Shown: positions 7,863-17,956, counted from the stretch's first letter. The stretch: DNA of 64,000 bases from Thiodiazotropha sp040506705 (GCA_040506705.1 JBEVWG010000054.1:1-64000), one strand, 5' to 3'. The notes: generated by a model from the sequence alone, not told the origin. Numbers and translations are program-made.

Positions 7863-9851
7863 TTAAACAAAAACAAACCAGGTCAGCAGCAATAGCAGAC
7901 CTAGAATCATGGCAATAGCGTAGTGATAGAGGTAGCCGGTCTGTACATGACGTACGACAGATGCCAGCCAACCCACGGAGTAAGCCGAACCATTCACTGC
8001 CAGACCGTCGATCAGGCCGCGGTCACCAACTAACCAGAGGATCTTACCCAGCCCCCGGCTGCCGGCAGCGAACACGATCTGATAGACCTCATCGAACCAA
8101 TATTTTTTATCCAGCATCTTGTGGATGGGTGCAAAGATGGTTTTGATCTTCTCGGCCAGAGAGGGATTGATCATGTACAAGTAGAAGGCCACTGCCAGGC
8201 CACTCATCGCCAGGATAAAAGGCCATCCCTGCATACCATGAATCACAAAACCGAATGCACCATGAAAATCTTTCCCGATCACCGCCAGGGTATCGTGTTC
8301 TGGCAGTACATAGAGTGCATCCTTGAACCAGTCACCGAAGAGCATTGGGCTGATGGTGAAATAGCCAAGAAATACTGAAGGTATGGCCAACAGCACCAGA
8401 GGTATTGTGACCACCTTGGGTGATTCGTGCAGATGCTCCTTGGCGTGCTCATCCCTCGGGCCTTCGCCATGAAAGACCAGGAAGAACATACGAAAACTGT
8501 AGAGGGCAGTGACAAAAACCCCGCCAACCACCATGGCATAGGCATAGCCTGAACCGGCAATCGACGAGTGGTGTACCGCTTCGATTATCGCATCCTTGGA
8601 GAAGAAGCCGGAGAAGAAGGGGAATCCAATCAGCGCCAGTGAGCCAAATAGTGATGTCCAGTAAGTAATGGGCATATATTTACGCAGCCCACCCATGTTA
8701 CGGATATCCTGATCATGGTGCATACCGATGATCACAGAACCAGCAGCGAGGAACAGCAGCGCTTTGAAGAAGGCGTGAGTCATCAGATGGAAGATACCAG
8801 CGGCATAAGCCGAAACGCCCAGGGCGACCATCATGTAACCAAGTTGGGAGAGGGTCGAATAGGCTACCACCCGTTTGATATCGTTCTGCACGATGCCGAT
8901 CAGGCCGGTGAAGAAAGCTGTCGTTGCACCGATGATCAAGACAAAGCTGAGTGCGGTTTCAGAGAGTTCATAGAGGGGTGACATACGGGCCACCATGAAG
9001 ATACCGGCGGTTACCATGGTCGCTGCATGGATCAGGGCTGAGATTGGAGTCGGGCCTTCCATCGAGTCCGGCAGCCAGACATGCAGCGGCACCTGAGCCG
9101 ACTTACCCATGGCGCCAATAAACAGCAGAATACCGATCACGGTCATCAGCGACCAACTGCTATCGCCCCAGATCTGAATCTGGGTGTCGGCAAGTCCCGG
9201 AGCCTTGGCGAACACTTCGGCATAGTCGAGGCTGTTGGTGTACATGGCAATCGCAGCTATACCCAGGATAAAGCCAAAGTCACCTACCCGGTTGACCAGG
9301 AAGGCCTTCAGGTTGGCGAAGATCGCGGTAGGCCTGACCGACCAGAAACCGATCAGCAGATAGGAGACCAGACCCACGGCTTCCCATCCGAAGAAGAGCT
9401 GCATGAAGTTGTTGGCCATGACCAGCATCAACATTGAAAAGGTAAACAGGGAGATATAACTGAAGAAACGCTGATAACTGTTACGTCCGGCCAGGCTGGT
9501 CTTGGGCCAGTTATGCTCATCATCCGCCATATAGCCGATGGTGTAGATATGTACACAGAAAGAGACAAAGGTGACCACACTGATCATCACCGCAGTGAGG
9601 TGATCCACCAGAAAACCCACCTCCATGTTCAGGCCGTCACTGACCATCCAGGTATAGACGGTGCCATTGAAGACTTCCAGGTCGTCGTAAATGAAGCTCT
9701 TCAGCACATAGAGGGAGAGCAACGCCGAGAGTCCAACCCCGGTGCTGGTGACCCAGTGCGCACCTTTACGCCCAAGCATGCTGCCAAAGAAACCGGCTAA
9801 TATCGCACCTACCAGAGGTGCTAATACGATTGTCAGATAGATATTTTCCAT
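7863..9851 (-). CDS. nuoL: NADH-quinone oxidoreductase subunit L
   Basis: A 662-aa protein, the longest antiporter-like subunit, with the C-terminal extension expected of NuoL (the lateral helix that runs along the membrane arm). Motifs include FFGWEAVGLVSYLLIGFW, VPLHVWLPDSMEGPTPISALIHAATM and VVAYSTLSQLGYMM. These carry the conserved Glu, His and Lys residues of the proton path. A 185-bp spacer with a hairpin separates it from nuoK, an unusually long gap for this tightly packed operon. Confidence 0.97.
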   Translation of the reverse strand: MENIYLTIVLAPLVGAILAGFFGSMLGRKGAHWVTSTGVGLSALLSLYVLKSFIYDDLEVFNGTVYTWMVSDGLNMEVGFLVDHLTAVMISVVTFVSFCVHIYTIGYMADDEHNWPKTSLAGRNSYQRFFSYISLFTFSMLMLVMANNFMQLFFGWEAVGLVSYLLIGFWSVRPTAIFANLKAFLVNRVGDFGFILGIAAIAMYTNSLDYAEVFAKAPGLADTQIQIWGDSSWSLMTVIGILLFIGAMGKSAQVPLHVWLPDSMEGPTPISALIHAATMVTAGIFMVARMSPLYELSETALSFVLIIGATTAFFTGLIGIVQNDIKRVVAYSTLSQLGYMMVALGVSAYAAGIFHLMTHAFFKALLFLAAGSVIIGMHHDQDIRNMGGLRKYMPITYWTSLFGSLALIGFPFFSGFFSKDAIIEAVHHSSIAGSGYAYAMVVGGVFVTALYSFRMFFLVFHGEGPRDEHAKEHLHESPKVVTIPLVLLAIPSVFLGYFTISPMLFGDWFKDALYVLPEHDTLAVIGKDFHGAFGFVIHGMQGWPFILAMSGLAVAFYLYMINPSLAEKIKTIFAPIHKMLDKKYWFDEVYQIVFAAGSRGLGKILWLVGDRGLIDGLAVNGSAYSVGWLASVVRHVQTGYLYHYAIAMILGLLLLLTWFVFV

Positions 9852-9981
9852 AAACCGTTTCTTCTAGTTTGGTCTGTTAATGAACGCTATAGATCGCAAA
9901 CATCTGTCTGCGTCTGATCTCTCAGTAACCGACTTACTGTACCCAATGTTCAATTTTGTTCTTCAACCACTCCGGAAACGA

Positions 9982-10019
9982 TCCGCTGAAGGCACAAACC
10001 CATTGTGTTGGCCAGCGGA
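9982..10019. other. Hairpin in the nuoK-nuoL spacer
   Basis: An outer stem TCCGCTG (9982-9988) pairs with CAGCGGA (10013-10019), and an inner stem CACAA/TTGTG closes a five-base loop. No T-run follows on either strand, so it is not a standard terminator. It lies in the only long spacer of the nuo operon (9852-10036) and could be an mRNA processing or stability element. The rest of the spacer shows no gene. Confidence 0.5.
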
Positions 10020-10036
10020 CATTCGCGAACTGAAAA

Positions 10037-10342
10037 CTAACCCTTCAGTGCATCCATATCCTCGACATTGATGCTCTGCTTACTACGGAACAGCACCACC
10101 AGTATGGCCAGACCGATGGCCGCCTCTGCCGCTGCTACTGTAAGGATAAAAAATACAAAAACCTGCCCTGCTGTATCCCCCAGAAAATGGGAAAAGGCGA
10201 CAAAGTTGATATTCACCGCCAGCAGCATTAATTCAACACACATCAACAGCACAATGACATTCTTGCGGTTGATGAAAATCCCCGCCACACTGATTGCAAA
10301 CAGGATGGCGCCAAGGATCAGGTAATCTGAAAGTGCAATCAT
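10037..10342 (-). CDS. nuoK: NADH-quinone oxidoreductase subunit K
   Basis: A 101-aa protein with three membrane helices, matching the family length of about 100. The two conserved buried glutamates are present in the helices LLMCVELMLLAVN and VAAAEAAIGLAI. I start at the ATG giving MIALSDYLILG rather than an upstream codon, because NuoK proteins begin there and the longer form adds a hydrophilic stretch. It starts four bases after the nuoJ stop. Confidence 0.95.
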   Translation of the reverse strand: MIALSDYLILGAILFAISVAGIFINRKNVIVLLMCVELMLLAVNINFVAFSHFLGDTAGQVFVFFILTVAAAEAAIGLAILVVLFRSKQSINVEDMDALKG

Positions 10343-10346
10343 TTGG

Positions 10347-10949
10347 TTATCCTTTTTCCGCGTCCATCGAGACCATACGCACCCGGTCATCCCGCTTCAC
10401 CAGAACCTGGCTCGCTGGATCGAGATACTTGGTATCCGGCCGTCTGCGCATCGTCAGCCCGATCGCTGCAATAATTGCCACCAGCAAGATTACTGCTGCG
10501 ATCTCGAAGGGGTACATATATACGGTGTAGAGCACGTTACCCAGCTCTTCTGTATTATTGTAATCCGCTGCATGTCTCACTGGCGCTGCATATTTTTCAA
10601 GACCAAAGTTGCCCGGCCCGACGATCAGTATCAGCTCTGCTGCCATGGCAATCGCCATGATCAATCCCAGGGGTAACATTTTTATAAATCCGGCCCGTAG
10701 CACAGCAATATCGATATCCAGCATCATCAATACAAACAGGAACAGCACCATGACTGCACCGACATAGACCAGTACCAGAACGATGGCGAGGAACTCCGCT
10801 TCAGCCAACATCCAGATACCACTACTGGCGAAAAAGGCGAGAATCAGGAACAGCGCAGAATGTACCGGATTACGCCGGGTCACCACCATGACTGCTGCAG
10901 TCAATACCACTGCGGCCAGTACATAAAAAATCAGCTTTTCGAGTGTCAT
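10347..10949 (-). CDS. nuoJ: NADH-quinone oxidoreductase subunit J
   Basis: A 200-aa membrane subunit with five helices and a soluble C-terminal tail rich in charged residues. The conserved third-helix region EFLAIVLVLVYVGAVMVLFLF, which carries the pi-bulge tied to the quinone-to-pump coupling, is clear. Typical length and position between nuoI and nuoK. Confidence 0.96.
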   Translation of the reverse strand: MTLEKLIFYVLAAVVLTAAVMVVTRRNPVHSALFLILAFFASSGIWMLAEAEFLAIVLVLVYVGAVMVLFLFVLMMLDIDIAVLRAGFIKMLPLGLIMAIAMAAELILIVGPGNFGLEKYAAPVRHAADYNNTEELGNVLYTVYMYPFEIAAVILLVAIIAAIGLTMRRRPDTKYLDPASQVLVKRDDRVRMVSMDAEKG

Positions 10950-10985
10950 ATACGGATTCCAGTTATTTCCAAGGTTTCCCCAGCA

Positions 10986-11474
10986 TTAGCGAACATTCGC
11001 CTGAGCTTGAATATCTGCAGCCAGTTGCGTTTCACACTTATCGCCTACTGCCAACAGTTTCTCCTTGGTCATGATATTTTCACCGCGATTTTCAAAGTGA
11101 TATTCGTAGATTCGCGTCTCTACAATGGCATCCACCGGGCAAGCCTCCTGGCAATATCCGCAATAGATGCACTTGAACAGGTCGATGTCGTAACGGGTGG
11201 TCCGGCGTGAGCCATCATCCCGTGGTTCCGCTTCGATGGTAATCGCCAAAGCGGGACAGGTTGCCTCACAAAGCTTGCAGGCAATGCAGCGCTCTTCTCC
11301 GTTAGGGTAGCGACGCAGGGCATGCAATCCTCTGAACCGGGGCGACACCGGGGCCTTCTCTTCCGGGTACATCACCGTGAACTTTTTGCGGAACAGATAA
11401 CGTCCCGTCACACTCAGCCCACGAAACAGCTCCAGCAGGAAAAGGCTCTTGAAATAGTTTGTAAACGCTTTCAT
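10986..11474 (-). CDS. nuoI: NADH-quinone oxidoreductase subunit I, 2x[4Fe-4S]
   Basis: A 162-aa peripheral subunit carrying clusters N6a and N6b. Both ferredoxin motifs are intact: CIACKLCEATCP (about residues 62-73) and CIYCGYCQEACP (about 101-112). An N-terminal amphipathic helix (FTNYFKSLFLLELFRGL) anchors it on the membrane arm. It passes electrons from NuoG towards NuoB. Eight bases follow nuoH. Confidence 0.97.
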   Translation of the reverse strand: MKAFTNYFKSLFLLELFRGLSVTGRYLFRKKFTVMYPEEKAPVSPRFRGLHALRRYPNGEERCIACKLCEATCPALAITIEAEPRDDGSRRTTRYDIDLFKCIYCGYCQEACPVDAIVETRIYEYHFENRGENIMTKEKLLAVGDKCETQLAADIQAQANVR

Positions 11475-11482
11475 AGAAGACC

Positions 11483-12538
11483 TCAGTCAAACCACCAGGG
11501 TAGTTGATAGACCACAGCCAGACCGACTACCACAATCCAGACTATGGTAATTGGAATGAAGACCTTCCAACCAAGCCGCATGATCTGGTCATAGCGGTAA
11601 CGAGGAAAGGTGGCGCGCAGCCAGAGAAACAGAAACATAAAGAAGCCGGTCTTGATCACCAGCCAGAAGAAACCTGGCACCCAATCAAACAGAGGCCCGA
11701 GCACCGGCCAACCCTGAAATGGGGAGAGCCAGCCACCGAAAAACATCACTGCGGTCAAAGCCGCAATCAGAATCATGTTGGCATACTCAGCCAGGAAGTA
11801 GACCGCGAAGGCCATGCCGGAGTAATCGACATGGAAACCGGCTACGATCTCCGACTCACCCTCAGCCACATCAAACGGGGCACGATTGGTCTCTGCCACA
11901 CCGGAGATCAAGTAGACACCGAACAGCGGCAGTAGCGGTAACCAGAACCAGGAGAAGAGCCCCCCTTCCTGAGCCTTGATGATCTCTCCCAGATTGAGAC
12001 TGCCAGCAGCAACCAGAACACCGACCAGAGCAAATCCCATGGCGATTTCGTAGGCAACGATCTGAGCTGCAGATCGCATTGCCCCAAGAAAGGCGTATTT
12101 TGAATTCGAGGCCCAGCCGCCGATGATCACACCATAGACGCCGACTGAGGTGAGGGCCAGAATGTAGAGCAGACCGGCATTGATATCCGCCAGCACCAGG
12201 GTCTCATCGAAAGGAAAAACCGCCCAGGCAGCCAGTGCCGGACCAAGGGTCAGCGCAGGGGCCATCAGAAACAGAAATTTATTGGCGTTCGCAGGGATAA
12301 TAATCTCTTTGAACATCAACTTCAGCGCATCCGCGATAGGCTGTAACCACCCCTTGGGCCCAACCCGGTTGGGTCCGACGCGCACCTGCATATAACCGAT
12401 GATCTTACGCTCTGCGTAGGTGTAGTAAGCCACCAGCAGCATCAACGGCAACATGATTGTGACGATCTTGATCATGGTCCAGATCAGATATTGAAGTTCA
12501 GAGGGAAGCGCTTCCCAGAGGCTGATAAGGAATTCCAT
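11483..12538 (-). CDS. nuoH: NADH-quinone oxidoreductase subunit H
   Basis: A 351-aa membrane subunit with eight helices that forms the quinone-binding chamber with NuoB and NuoD. Conserved stretches include YAERKIIGYMQVRVGPNRVG and the acidic loop AETNRAPFDVAEGESEIVAG, whose glutamates are part of the E-channel. Full length, three bases after nuoG. Confidence 0.97.
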   Translation of the reverse strand: MEFLISLWEALPSELQYLIWTMIKIVTIMLPLMLLVAYYTYAERKIIGYMQVRVGPNRVGPKGWLQPIADALKLMFKEIIIPANANKFLFLMAPALTLGPALAAWAVFPFDETLVLADINAGLLYILALTSVGVYGVIIGGWASNSKYAFLGAMRSAAQIVAYEIAMGFALVGVLVAAGSLNLGEIIKAQEGGLFSWFWLPLLPLFGVYLISGVAETNRAPFDVAEGESEIVAGFHVDYSGMAFAVYFLAEYANMILIAALTAVMFFGGWLSPFQGWPVLGPLFDWVPGFFWLVIKTGFFMFLFLWLRATFPRYRYDQIMRLGWKVFIPITIVWIVVVGLAVVYQLPWWFD

Positions 12539-12541
12539 CGG

Positions 12542-14890
12542 TTATGCCTTCTCCACGGTCACTTCGCCAAACGGTTGTCCCAGCGTCGATGAAAGTGCCA
12601 AGCCGGTAGATATCCAGACACATCCCTTTGGAATGCGCTCATCCAACTGCAGGGGCAGATCAACCTGGTTGCCGTTCTGTTTTACCATTGCCTTATCCGC
12701 ACCTTCGAGACCGAGACGAACCGCTTCATCTGGATGCAGACGAATCGCATCAGATCCCGCATCCTGGGTCTGTTGTAGAGCTGTGGCGCGACGAACCAGA
12801 GGATCACAGGCGTATAGCGGTGTATCCCCTCCTCGTAACAACGTGCTGGCACTTAATTGCTGTTCCAGTTTTTTTGGTTGTTGTTGATGATTATCGAGTT
12901 GTGCCGCTTCGCACATGTCGTGGATTTCATCATGAATCTGTTGAGAATCAGTGTATTCAAAACCTGATTGATCCATCAGATTGCCCAATACCCGCAAAAT
13001 CTTCCAACCTGGACGGCTCTCCCCATGGGGTCTGACTGCACCCCGGTTCCGTTGCCAACGCCCCTCAGCATTGACATAAGTGCCAGAGGTCTCACTAAAG
13101 ATCGCCATAGGCAGCAGAATATCAGCACACTCTTCCAATTCAGGGCTGCGGAAGGCGCTGATAGCAACAACCATATCGGCACTCTGCAAGGCACTCATGG
13201 AGAGCGCCCCATTCCAGAAATCCCGAGCGGGTTCCACACCCATCAGTAGATAGCCTTTGCGTGGTGACTTGAGCATGCTTAATGCATCCAGGCCTTTGCT
13301 ATCCGATGCTTTGCCGCCAGTCTGAAGATGAGGAACGGCGCCTGCAAGTTGTGCACCAACGGAGTTTGCTGCAGCGGGTAGAATTGAGAGCTTTGAGTCT
13401 GTTGCTTTGGCCAGATCTGCGGCAATCGAATAGAGCAGTGCATAGTCGGGATGGGACTGAGCAAGAGCGCCCAACATAATCAGCGCACTATCCGCCGATT
13501 TGAGTTGAGCTGCCGCCTGTTTGGCAAAATCATCTACTTTTGAACCATCCGCAACTGCGCCTTTGGACTTAACCCCAGCTGCCTTCGCTACAGCAGCCAG
13601 ATAGCTGACCATTTCACTTGGGCTGCAAACTGACTGCGCTCCACTATGGCTGAGATCCAGTTGTATCGGATTGAGGTAGTGGAGGCTGGCTCCAGCCAAA
13701 GCTGCTTTACGTAAACGATGCGCCAGAATGGGCTGTTCTTTACGTAAATTCCCACCCACCACAAGCACTGCCTGTAAATTGTCCACTTCACTGAGTGAGG
13801 TACCCAGCCAATGTACATTCTGCTGGGTCTCATCAAGTCTGAAATCACCCTGACGCAAGCGGCAGTCAATATTGTTGCTGCCCATGCCACTCATCAGCTT
13901 CTGAGCCAAATAGAGCTCTTCGAGGGTGGAACTGGGTGACACAATCGCACCGACCTGGTCACCCTCATTGATCTCATTGAGATTCGCCGCTGCCATCTCC
14001 AGGGCCATTTCCCAGCTGACCTCTTTCCAAACCCCGCCCTTCTTTACCATCGGCGAGGTTAGACGGTCGTCGCTATAGAGCCCCTGATAACTGAAACGGT
14101 CTCGATCGGAGATCCAGGTCTCGTTGATCGACTCATTATCCTTGGGATGTACACGCATCACCTTGTTGCCACGGAGATGCAGATTGAGATTGGAACCAAG
14201 ACTGTCATGTGTTGCCACCGCCTCTACCTGTGTCAGTTCCCAGGCACGGGCGTTGAAACGGAAGGGCTTGGAAGTCAGTGCGCCCACTGGACAGAGATCG
14301 ATAATGTTTGCTGATAGTTCGGAATCAACGCTCTTTTCTATGTAGGTACCGATCACCATATGTTCGCCACGACCGGTAGCGCCCATTTCACGTATTCCGG
14401 CAATCTCTTCGCCAAAACGCACACAACGGGTACAGTGTATGCAACGGGTCATATCGGTAGCGATCAGCGGTCCGATATTCTTATCCGCCACCACCCGCTT
14501 ACCTTCACTGTAACGGGAAACATCTCGACCATAACCGATGGCAACATCCTGCAGTTCACACTCACCGCCCTGATCGCAGATCGGACAATCCAGTGGATGG
14601 TTGATCAGCAGAAACTCCATGGTTCCCTTCTGTGCAGCCAGTGCCTTGGGCGAGCGGGTGTAGACCTTCATGCCATCCGACACCGGTGTAGCACAGGCAG
14701 GCAAAGGTTTCGGCACCTTCTCCACTTCAACCAGACACATGCGGCAGTTCGCTGCGACTGAAAGTTTCTTGTGATAACAGAAGCGCGGAATATTGATACC
14801 TGCCGCATCCGTGACTTCGATGAGCATGGCGCCGGCTTGTGCCTGCAGCTCCTGCCCGTTTACTTCGATGGTGACTAACGTATCTGTCAT
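12542..14890 (-). CDS. nuoG: NADH-quinone oxidoreductase subunit G
   Basis: A 782-aa iron-sulfur subunit. The N-terminal [2Fe-2S] ferredoxin domain (CYHKKLSVAANCRMCLVEVEK region), the His/Cys motif HPLDCPICDQGGECELQD and the [4Fe-4S] motif CIHCTRCVRFGEEIAG are in order. A molybdopterin-oxidoreductase-like domain without cofactor role follows. I start at the ATG giving MTDTLVTIEVNG (14890), 16 bases after the nuoF stop, because the longer reading frame to 14959 overlaps nuoF and adds sequence outside the family. About 120 residues shorter than E. coli NuoG, which is normal outside enterics. Confidence 0.96.
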   Translation of the reverse strand: MTDTLVTIEVNGQELQAQAGAMLIEVTDAAGINIPRFCYHKKLSVAANCRMCLVEVEKVPKPLPACATPVSDGMKVYTRSPKALAAQKGTMEFLLINHPLDCPICDQGGECELQDVAIGYGRDVSRYSEGKRVVADKNIGPLIATDMTRCIHCTRCVRFGEEIAGIREMGATGRGEHMVIGTYIEKSVDSELSANIIDLCPVGALTSKPFRFNARAWELTQVEAVATHDSLGSNLNLHLRGNKVMRVHPKDNESINETWISDRDRFSYQGLYSDDRLTSPMVKKGGVWKEVSWEMALEMAAANLNEINEGDQVGAIVSPSSTLEELYLAQKLMSGMGSNNIDCRLRQGDFRLDETQQNVHWLGTSLSEVDNLQAVLVVGGNLRKEQPILAHRLRKAALAGASLHYLNPIQLDLSHSGAQSVCSPSEMVSYLAAVAKAAGVKSKGAVADGSKVDDFAKQAAAQLKSADSALIMLGALAQSHPDYALLYSIAADLAKATDSKLSILPAAANSVGAQLAGAVPHLQTGGKASDSKGLDALSMLKSPRKGYLLMGVEPARDFWNGALSMSALQSADMVVAISAFRSPELEECADILLPMAIFSETSGTYVNAEGRWQRNRGAVRPHGESRPGWKILRVLGNLMDQSGFEYTDSQQIHDEIHDMCEAAQLDNHQQQPKKLEQQLSASTLLRGGDTPLYACDPLVRRATALQQTQDAGSDAIRLHPDEAVRLGLEGADKAMVKQNGNQVDLPLQLDERIPKGCVWISTGLALSSTLGQPFGEVTVEKA

Positions 14891-14906
14891 CGTGGTTTCT
14901 GCGACC

Positions 14907-16181
14907 TCAGCCAACCCCGACCATACAGCGCTTATGGTCGATGTGATATTGGAATTCATCCCGATAGTGACGCAACATGCCCATTACCGGCATCGCGGCA
15001 GCATCTCCCAAGGCACAGATGGTTTTACCGCTGATCTTATCGGCGACATCATCCAGCAGATCCAGGTCTTCCTGGCGCCCCTGCCCTGTTTCGATGCGAT
15101 GTACTATCCGATAGAGCCAACCTGTACCCTCACGGCAGGGCGTACACTGACCACAGGACTCTTCGTGATAGAAATAGGACATACGTTCAAGGGTCTTGAC
15201 CATGCAATTGGTATCATCCAACACGATCACAGCCCCGGAGCCCAGCATGGAGCCGGCACCAGCAATGGAGTCGTAATCCATATTGAGATCCATCATCTGA
15301 TCCCCAGGGATGACTGGAGCCGATGATCCTCCAGGTATCACCGTTTTTATCTTTCGCCCATCCTTCATACCACCAGCCATCTCCAGCAGTTCGGAGAATG
15401 GTGTGCCCATGGGAATCTCGAAGACACCCGGGTTATTGATATTGCCTGAAATTGAAAACAGTTTGGAACCACCACTGTTTTTCACGCCGATATCTGCAAA
15501 CCATTCACCGCCCTTCTCCAGAATCATCGGTATCGAGGCAAGGCTCTCGGTGTTGTTGATAATGGTCGGTCTGCCATAGAGACCGAAATGAGCTGGAAAC
15601 GGTGGTTTATAGCGAGGCTGTCCCTTCTTGCCCTCAATGGATTCAAGCAAGGCGGTCTCTTCACCACAAATGTATGCACCACCGCCAAGATGGGTATGGA
15701 GCTCAAAATCAAAACCGGAACCCAGTAGATTCTCTCCCAGGAAACCCGCCTCGCGGGCCTCTTGCAGTGCCTGCTCGAAACGCTCGTAGGGCTCCCAGAA
15801 CTCACCACGTATGTAGTTGTAGCCCCGGGTCGCTCCAATCGCGTAACCCGCAAGAATCATCCCTTCGATCAGTTGATGGGGGTTATAACGGAGAATATCC
15901 CGGTCTTTGAATGTGCCTGGCTCTCCTTCATCTGAGTTACACACCACAAATTTCTGACCCGGCGCATTGCGCGAGATAAAACTCCACTTCAGACCGGTCG
16001 GGAAACCAGCCCCGCCGCGACCTCGCAGCCCGGACTTTTTAACCTCTTCGATTATCTCTTCAGGTGGCTGTTTCGTACTCAGCACCTTCTTCAGAACCTC
16101 ATAGCCACCGCGACTTTGATACTGCTCCATAAGCCAGGGGCGTTCCAGATCCAGGGTTCGCAGACAGACTTCATTTACCAT
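14907..16181 (-). CDS. nuoF: NADH-quinone oxidoreductase subunit F, NADH/FMN-binding
   Basis: A 424-aa entry subunit that oxidises NADH. It has the FMN/NADH glycine-rich motif GRGGAGFPTGLKW (about residues 54-66), the second Gly-rich motif GAGAYICGEETALLES form (here GGGAYICGEETALLES), and the N3 [4Fe-4S] motif ESCGQCTPCREGT near residue 345. Transcribed directly after nuoE with a five-base gap. Confidence 0.97.
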   Translation of the reverse strand: MVNEVCLRTLDLERPWLMEQYQSRGGYEVLKKVLSTKQPPEEIIEEVKKSGLRGRGGAGFPTGLKWSFISRNAPGQKFVVCNSDEGEPGTFKDRDILRYNPHQLIEGMILAGYAIGATRGYNYIRGEFWEPYERFEQALQEAREAGFLGENLLGSGFDFELHTHLGGGAYICGEETALLESIEGKKGQPRYKPPFPAHFGLYGRPTIINNTESLASIPMILEKGGEWFADIGVKNSGGSKLFSISGNINNPGVFEIPMGTPFSELLEMAGGMKDGRKIKTVIPGGSSAPVIPGDQMMDLNMDYDSIAGAGSMLGSGAVIVLDDTNCMVKTLERMSYFYHEESCGQCTPCREGTGWLYRIVHRIETGQGRQEDLDLLDDVADKISGKTICALGDAAAMPVMGMLRHYRDEFQYHIDHKRCMVGVG

Positions 16182-16186
16182 AGCGA

Positions 16187-16690
16187 TTACTCCAGACCAT
16201 CCAGGATCGCATCAACGATTTCCGGGGTGAGGTTTTCATAATACTGTTTACCGATCTGCATCATAGGTGCACCACCGCAGGCTCCCAGACACTCCACCTC
16301 TTTCATGGAGTAGCGACCATCTTCTGTGATTTCACCAAAGGTGATCCCCAGTTTCTTCTCCAGATGCTCGACAATCATGTCGGACTTATTGGTCATGCAT
16401 GAGACGTTGGTGCAGACACAGATCTTGTGTTTGCCCACCGGCTTCAGTTCGTACATGGAGTAGAAAGTCGCCACTTCATAGACAGCGATAGATGGCATCT
16501 CCAGATAACTGGCAACCCGATCCATAAGTTCAGTGGTTAACCAACCACCGTTGTTGTCCTGCACCACCATCAACGCACCCATTACCGCAGACTGTTTCCA
16601 CTCTGGTGGATACTTGGCGATCCAGTGATCAATCTCCGCACAGATCTCCGGGGAGAAAAGTTCCGTTTTGTCTTTAACTGTTACTGTCAT
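16187..16690 (-). CDS. nuoE: NADH-quinone oxidoreductase subunit E, [2Fe-2S]
   Basis: A 167-aa thioredoxin-fold subunit that binds cluster N1a. The four ligands are visible in CTNVSCM and ECLGACGGAPMMQI. Length matches NuoE (about 166). It sits between nuoD and nuoF with short spacers. Confidence 0.97.
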   Translation of the reverse strand: MTVTVKDKTELFSPEICAEIDHWIAKYPPEWKQSAVMGALMVVQDNNGGWLTTELMDRVASYLEMPSIAVYEVATFYSMYELKPVGKHKICVCTNVSCMTNKSDMIVEHLEKKLGITFGEITEDGRYSMKEVECLGACGGAPMMQIGKQYYENLTPEIVDAILDGLE

Positions 16691-16702
16691 TTCTATTTTG
16701 CT

Positions 16703-17956
16703 CTAACGGTCTATCTCACCAAATACCACGTCCATGGTGCCAATTACTGCCACCACGTCGGCCAGCATATGGCCTTTTACCATCTCGTCCATGGCGGCCA
16801 GGTGAGAGAAGCCCGGGGCTCTGATCTTTAATCTGTAAGGTTTGTTGGCGCCATCAGAAACGATGTAGCAGCCGAACTCACCTTTAGGTGCTTCAACCGC
16901 CGCATAGACCTCTCCCTCAGGGGCGCAATAGCCTTCCGTGAAGAGCTTGAAGTGATGGATCAATCCTTCCATGTCGTCCTTCATCTCATCCCTGCTTGGC
17001 GCTGAAATCTTATGATCATCAAGCATCACTGGGCCTGGATTGGCTCTCAACCAATCGATGCACTGCTTGATGATGCGAGTCGATTCACGCAGTTCGCCGA
17101 TACGAACCAGATATCGATCGTAACAATCACCGTTTGTACCAATCGGGATATCGAAATCGACCTTGTCGTATGCTGCATAGGACTGCTTTTTACGCAGATC
17201 CCAGGCGATCCCTGAACCCCTGATCATAGGGCCGGTAAAGCCAAGCTGCAGGGCACGCTCTGGTGAGACCACTCCGATGCCAACGGTACGCTGTTTCCAG
17301 ATTCTGTTGTCGGTGAGCAGTGTTTCGTACTCGTCCACAAGACCTGGAAAACGGTTTACGAAATCTTCAATAAAATCGAGCAGGGAACCTTGACGTGTTT
17401 CGTTACGTGCAGTGACATCCCTTCCAGTGACCCATTGACTCGCCTGGTATTGAGGCATCTTATCCGGCAGATCACGATAGACACCACCAGGACGGTAGTA
17501 GGCTGCATGCATCCGCGCGCCGGAAACCGCTTCGTAGCAGTCCATCAAATCCTCCCGCTCCCGAAAGGCGTAGAGAAAGACGGTCATGGCGCCCACATCC
17601 AGCGCGTGTGTTCCCAGCCACATCAGGTGGTTGAGGATACGGGTGATCTCATCGAACATGGTTCGGACATACTGAGCCCGAATGGGTGCCTCTATACCGA
17701 GCAGTTTTTCTATCGCCCGTACATAGCCATGTTCATTACACATCATCGACACGTAGTCGAGACGATCCATGTAGGGAATGCTCTGGTTATAGGGTTTGCT
17801 CTCGGCCAGTTTTTCAGTCGCCCGATGCAGCAGACCTATATGGGGATCCGCCCGTTCTATAACCTCGCCATCCATCTCCAGAACCAGGCGAAGAACACCA
17901 TGAGCTGCTGGGTGCTGGGGGCCGAAATTAAGTGTGTAGTTACGAATTTCAGGCAT
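16703..17956 (-). CDS. nuoD: NADH-quinone oxidoreductase subunit D
   Basis: A 417-aa quinone-pocket subunit related to the large subunit of NiFe hydrogenases. The N-terminus RNYTLNFGPQHPAAHGVLRL with the conserved His and the C-terminal D-V-V-F-G-E-I-D-R end are typical. I start at the ATG giving MPEIRNYTLNFG; it overlaps the nuoC stop by eight bases, suggesting coupled translation. It is separate from nuoC, unlike the fused NuoCD of E. coli. Confidence 0.96.
   Translation of the reverse strand: MPEIRNYTLNFGPQHPAAHGVLRLVLEMDGEVIERADPHIGLLHRATEKLAESKPYNQSIPYMDRLDYVSMMCNEHGYVRAIEKLLGIEAPIRAQYVRTMFDEITRILNHLMWLGTHALDVGAMTVFLYAFREREDLMDCYEAVSGARMHAAYYRPGGVYRDLPDKMPQYQASQWVTGRDVTARNETRQGSLLDFIEDFVNRFPGLVDEYETLLTDNRIWKQRTVGIGVVSPERALQLGFTGPMIRGSGIAWDLRKKQSYAAYDKVDFDIPIGTNGDCYDRYLVRIGELRESTRIIKQCIDWLRANPGPVMLDDHKISAPSRDEMKDDMEGLIHHFKLFTEGYCAPEGEVYAAVEAPKGEFGCYIVSDGANKPYRLKIRAPGFSHLAAMDEMVKGHMLADVVAVIGTMDVVFGEIDR

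Noticed and set aside
14891..14959. Longer nuoG start reaching into nuoF
   Set aside because: The added residues are outside the family, and the ATG at 14890 fits both the alignment and the nuoF stop.
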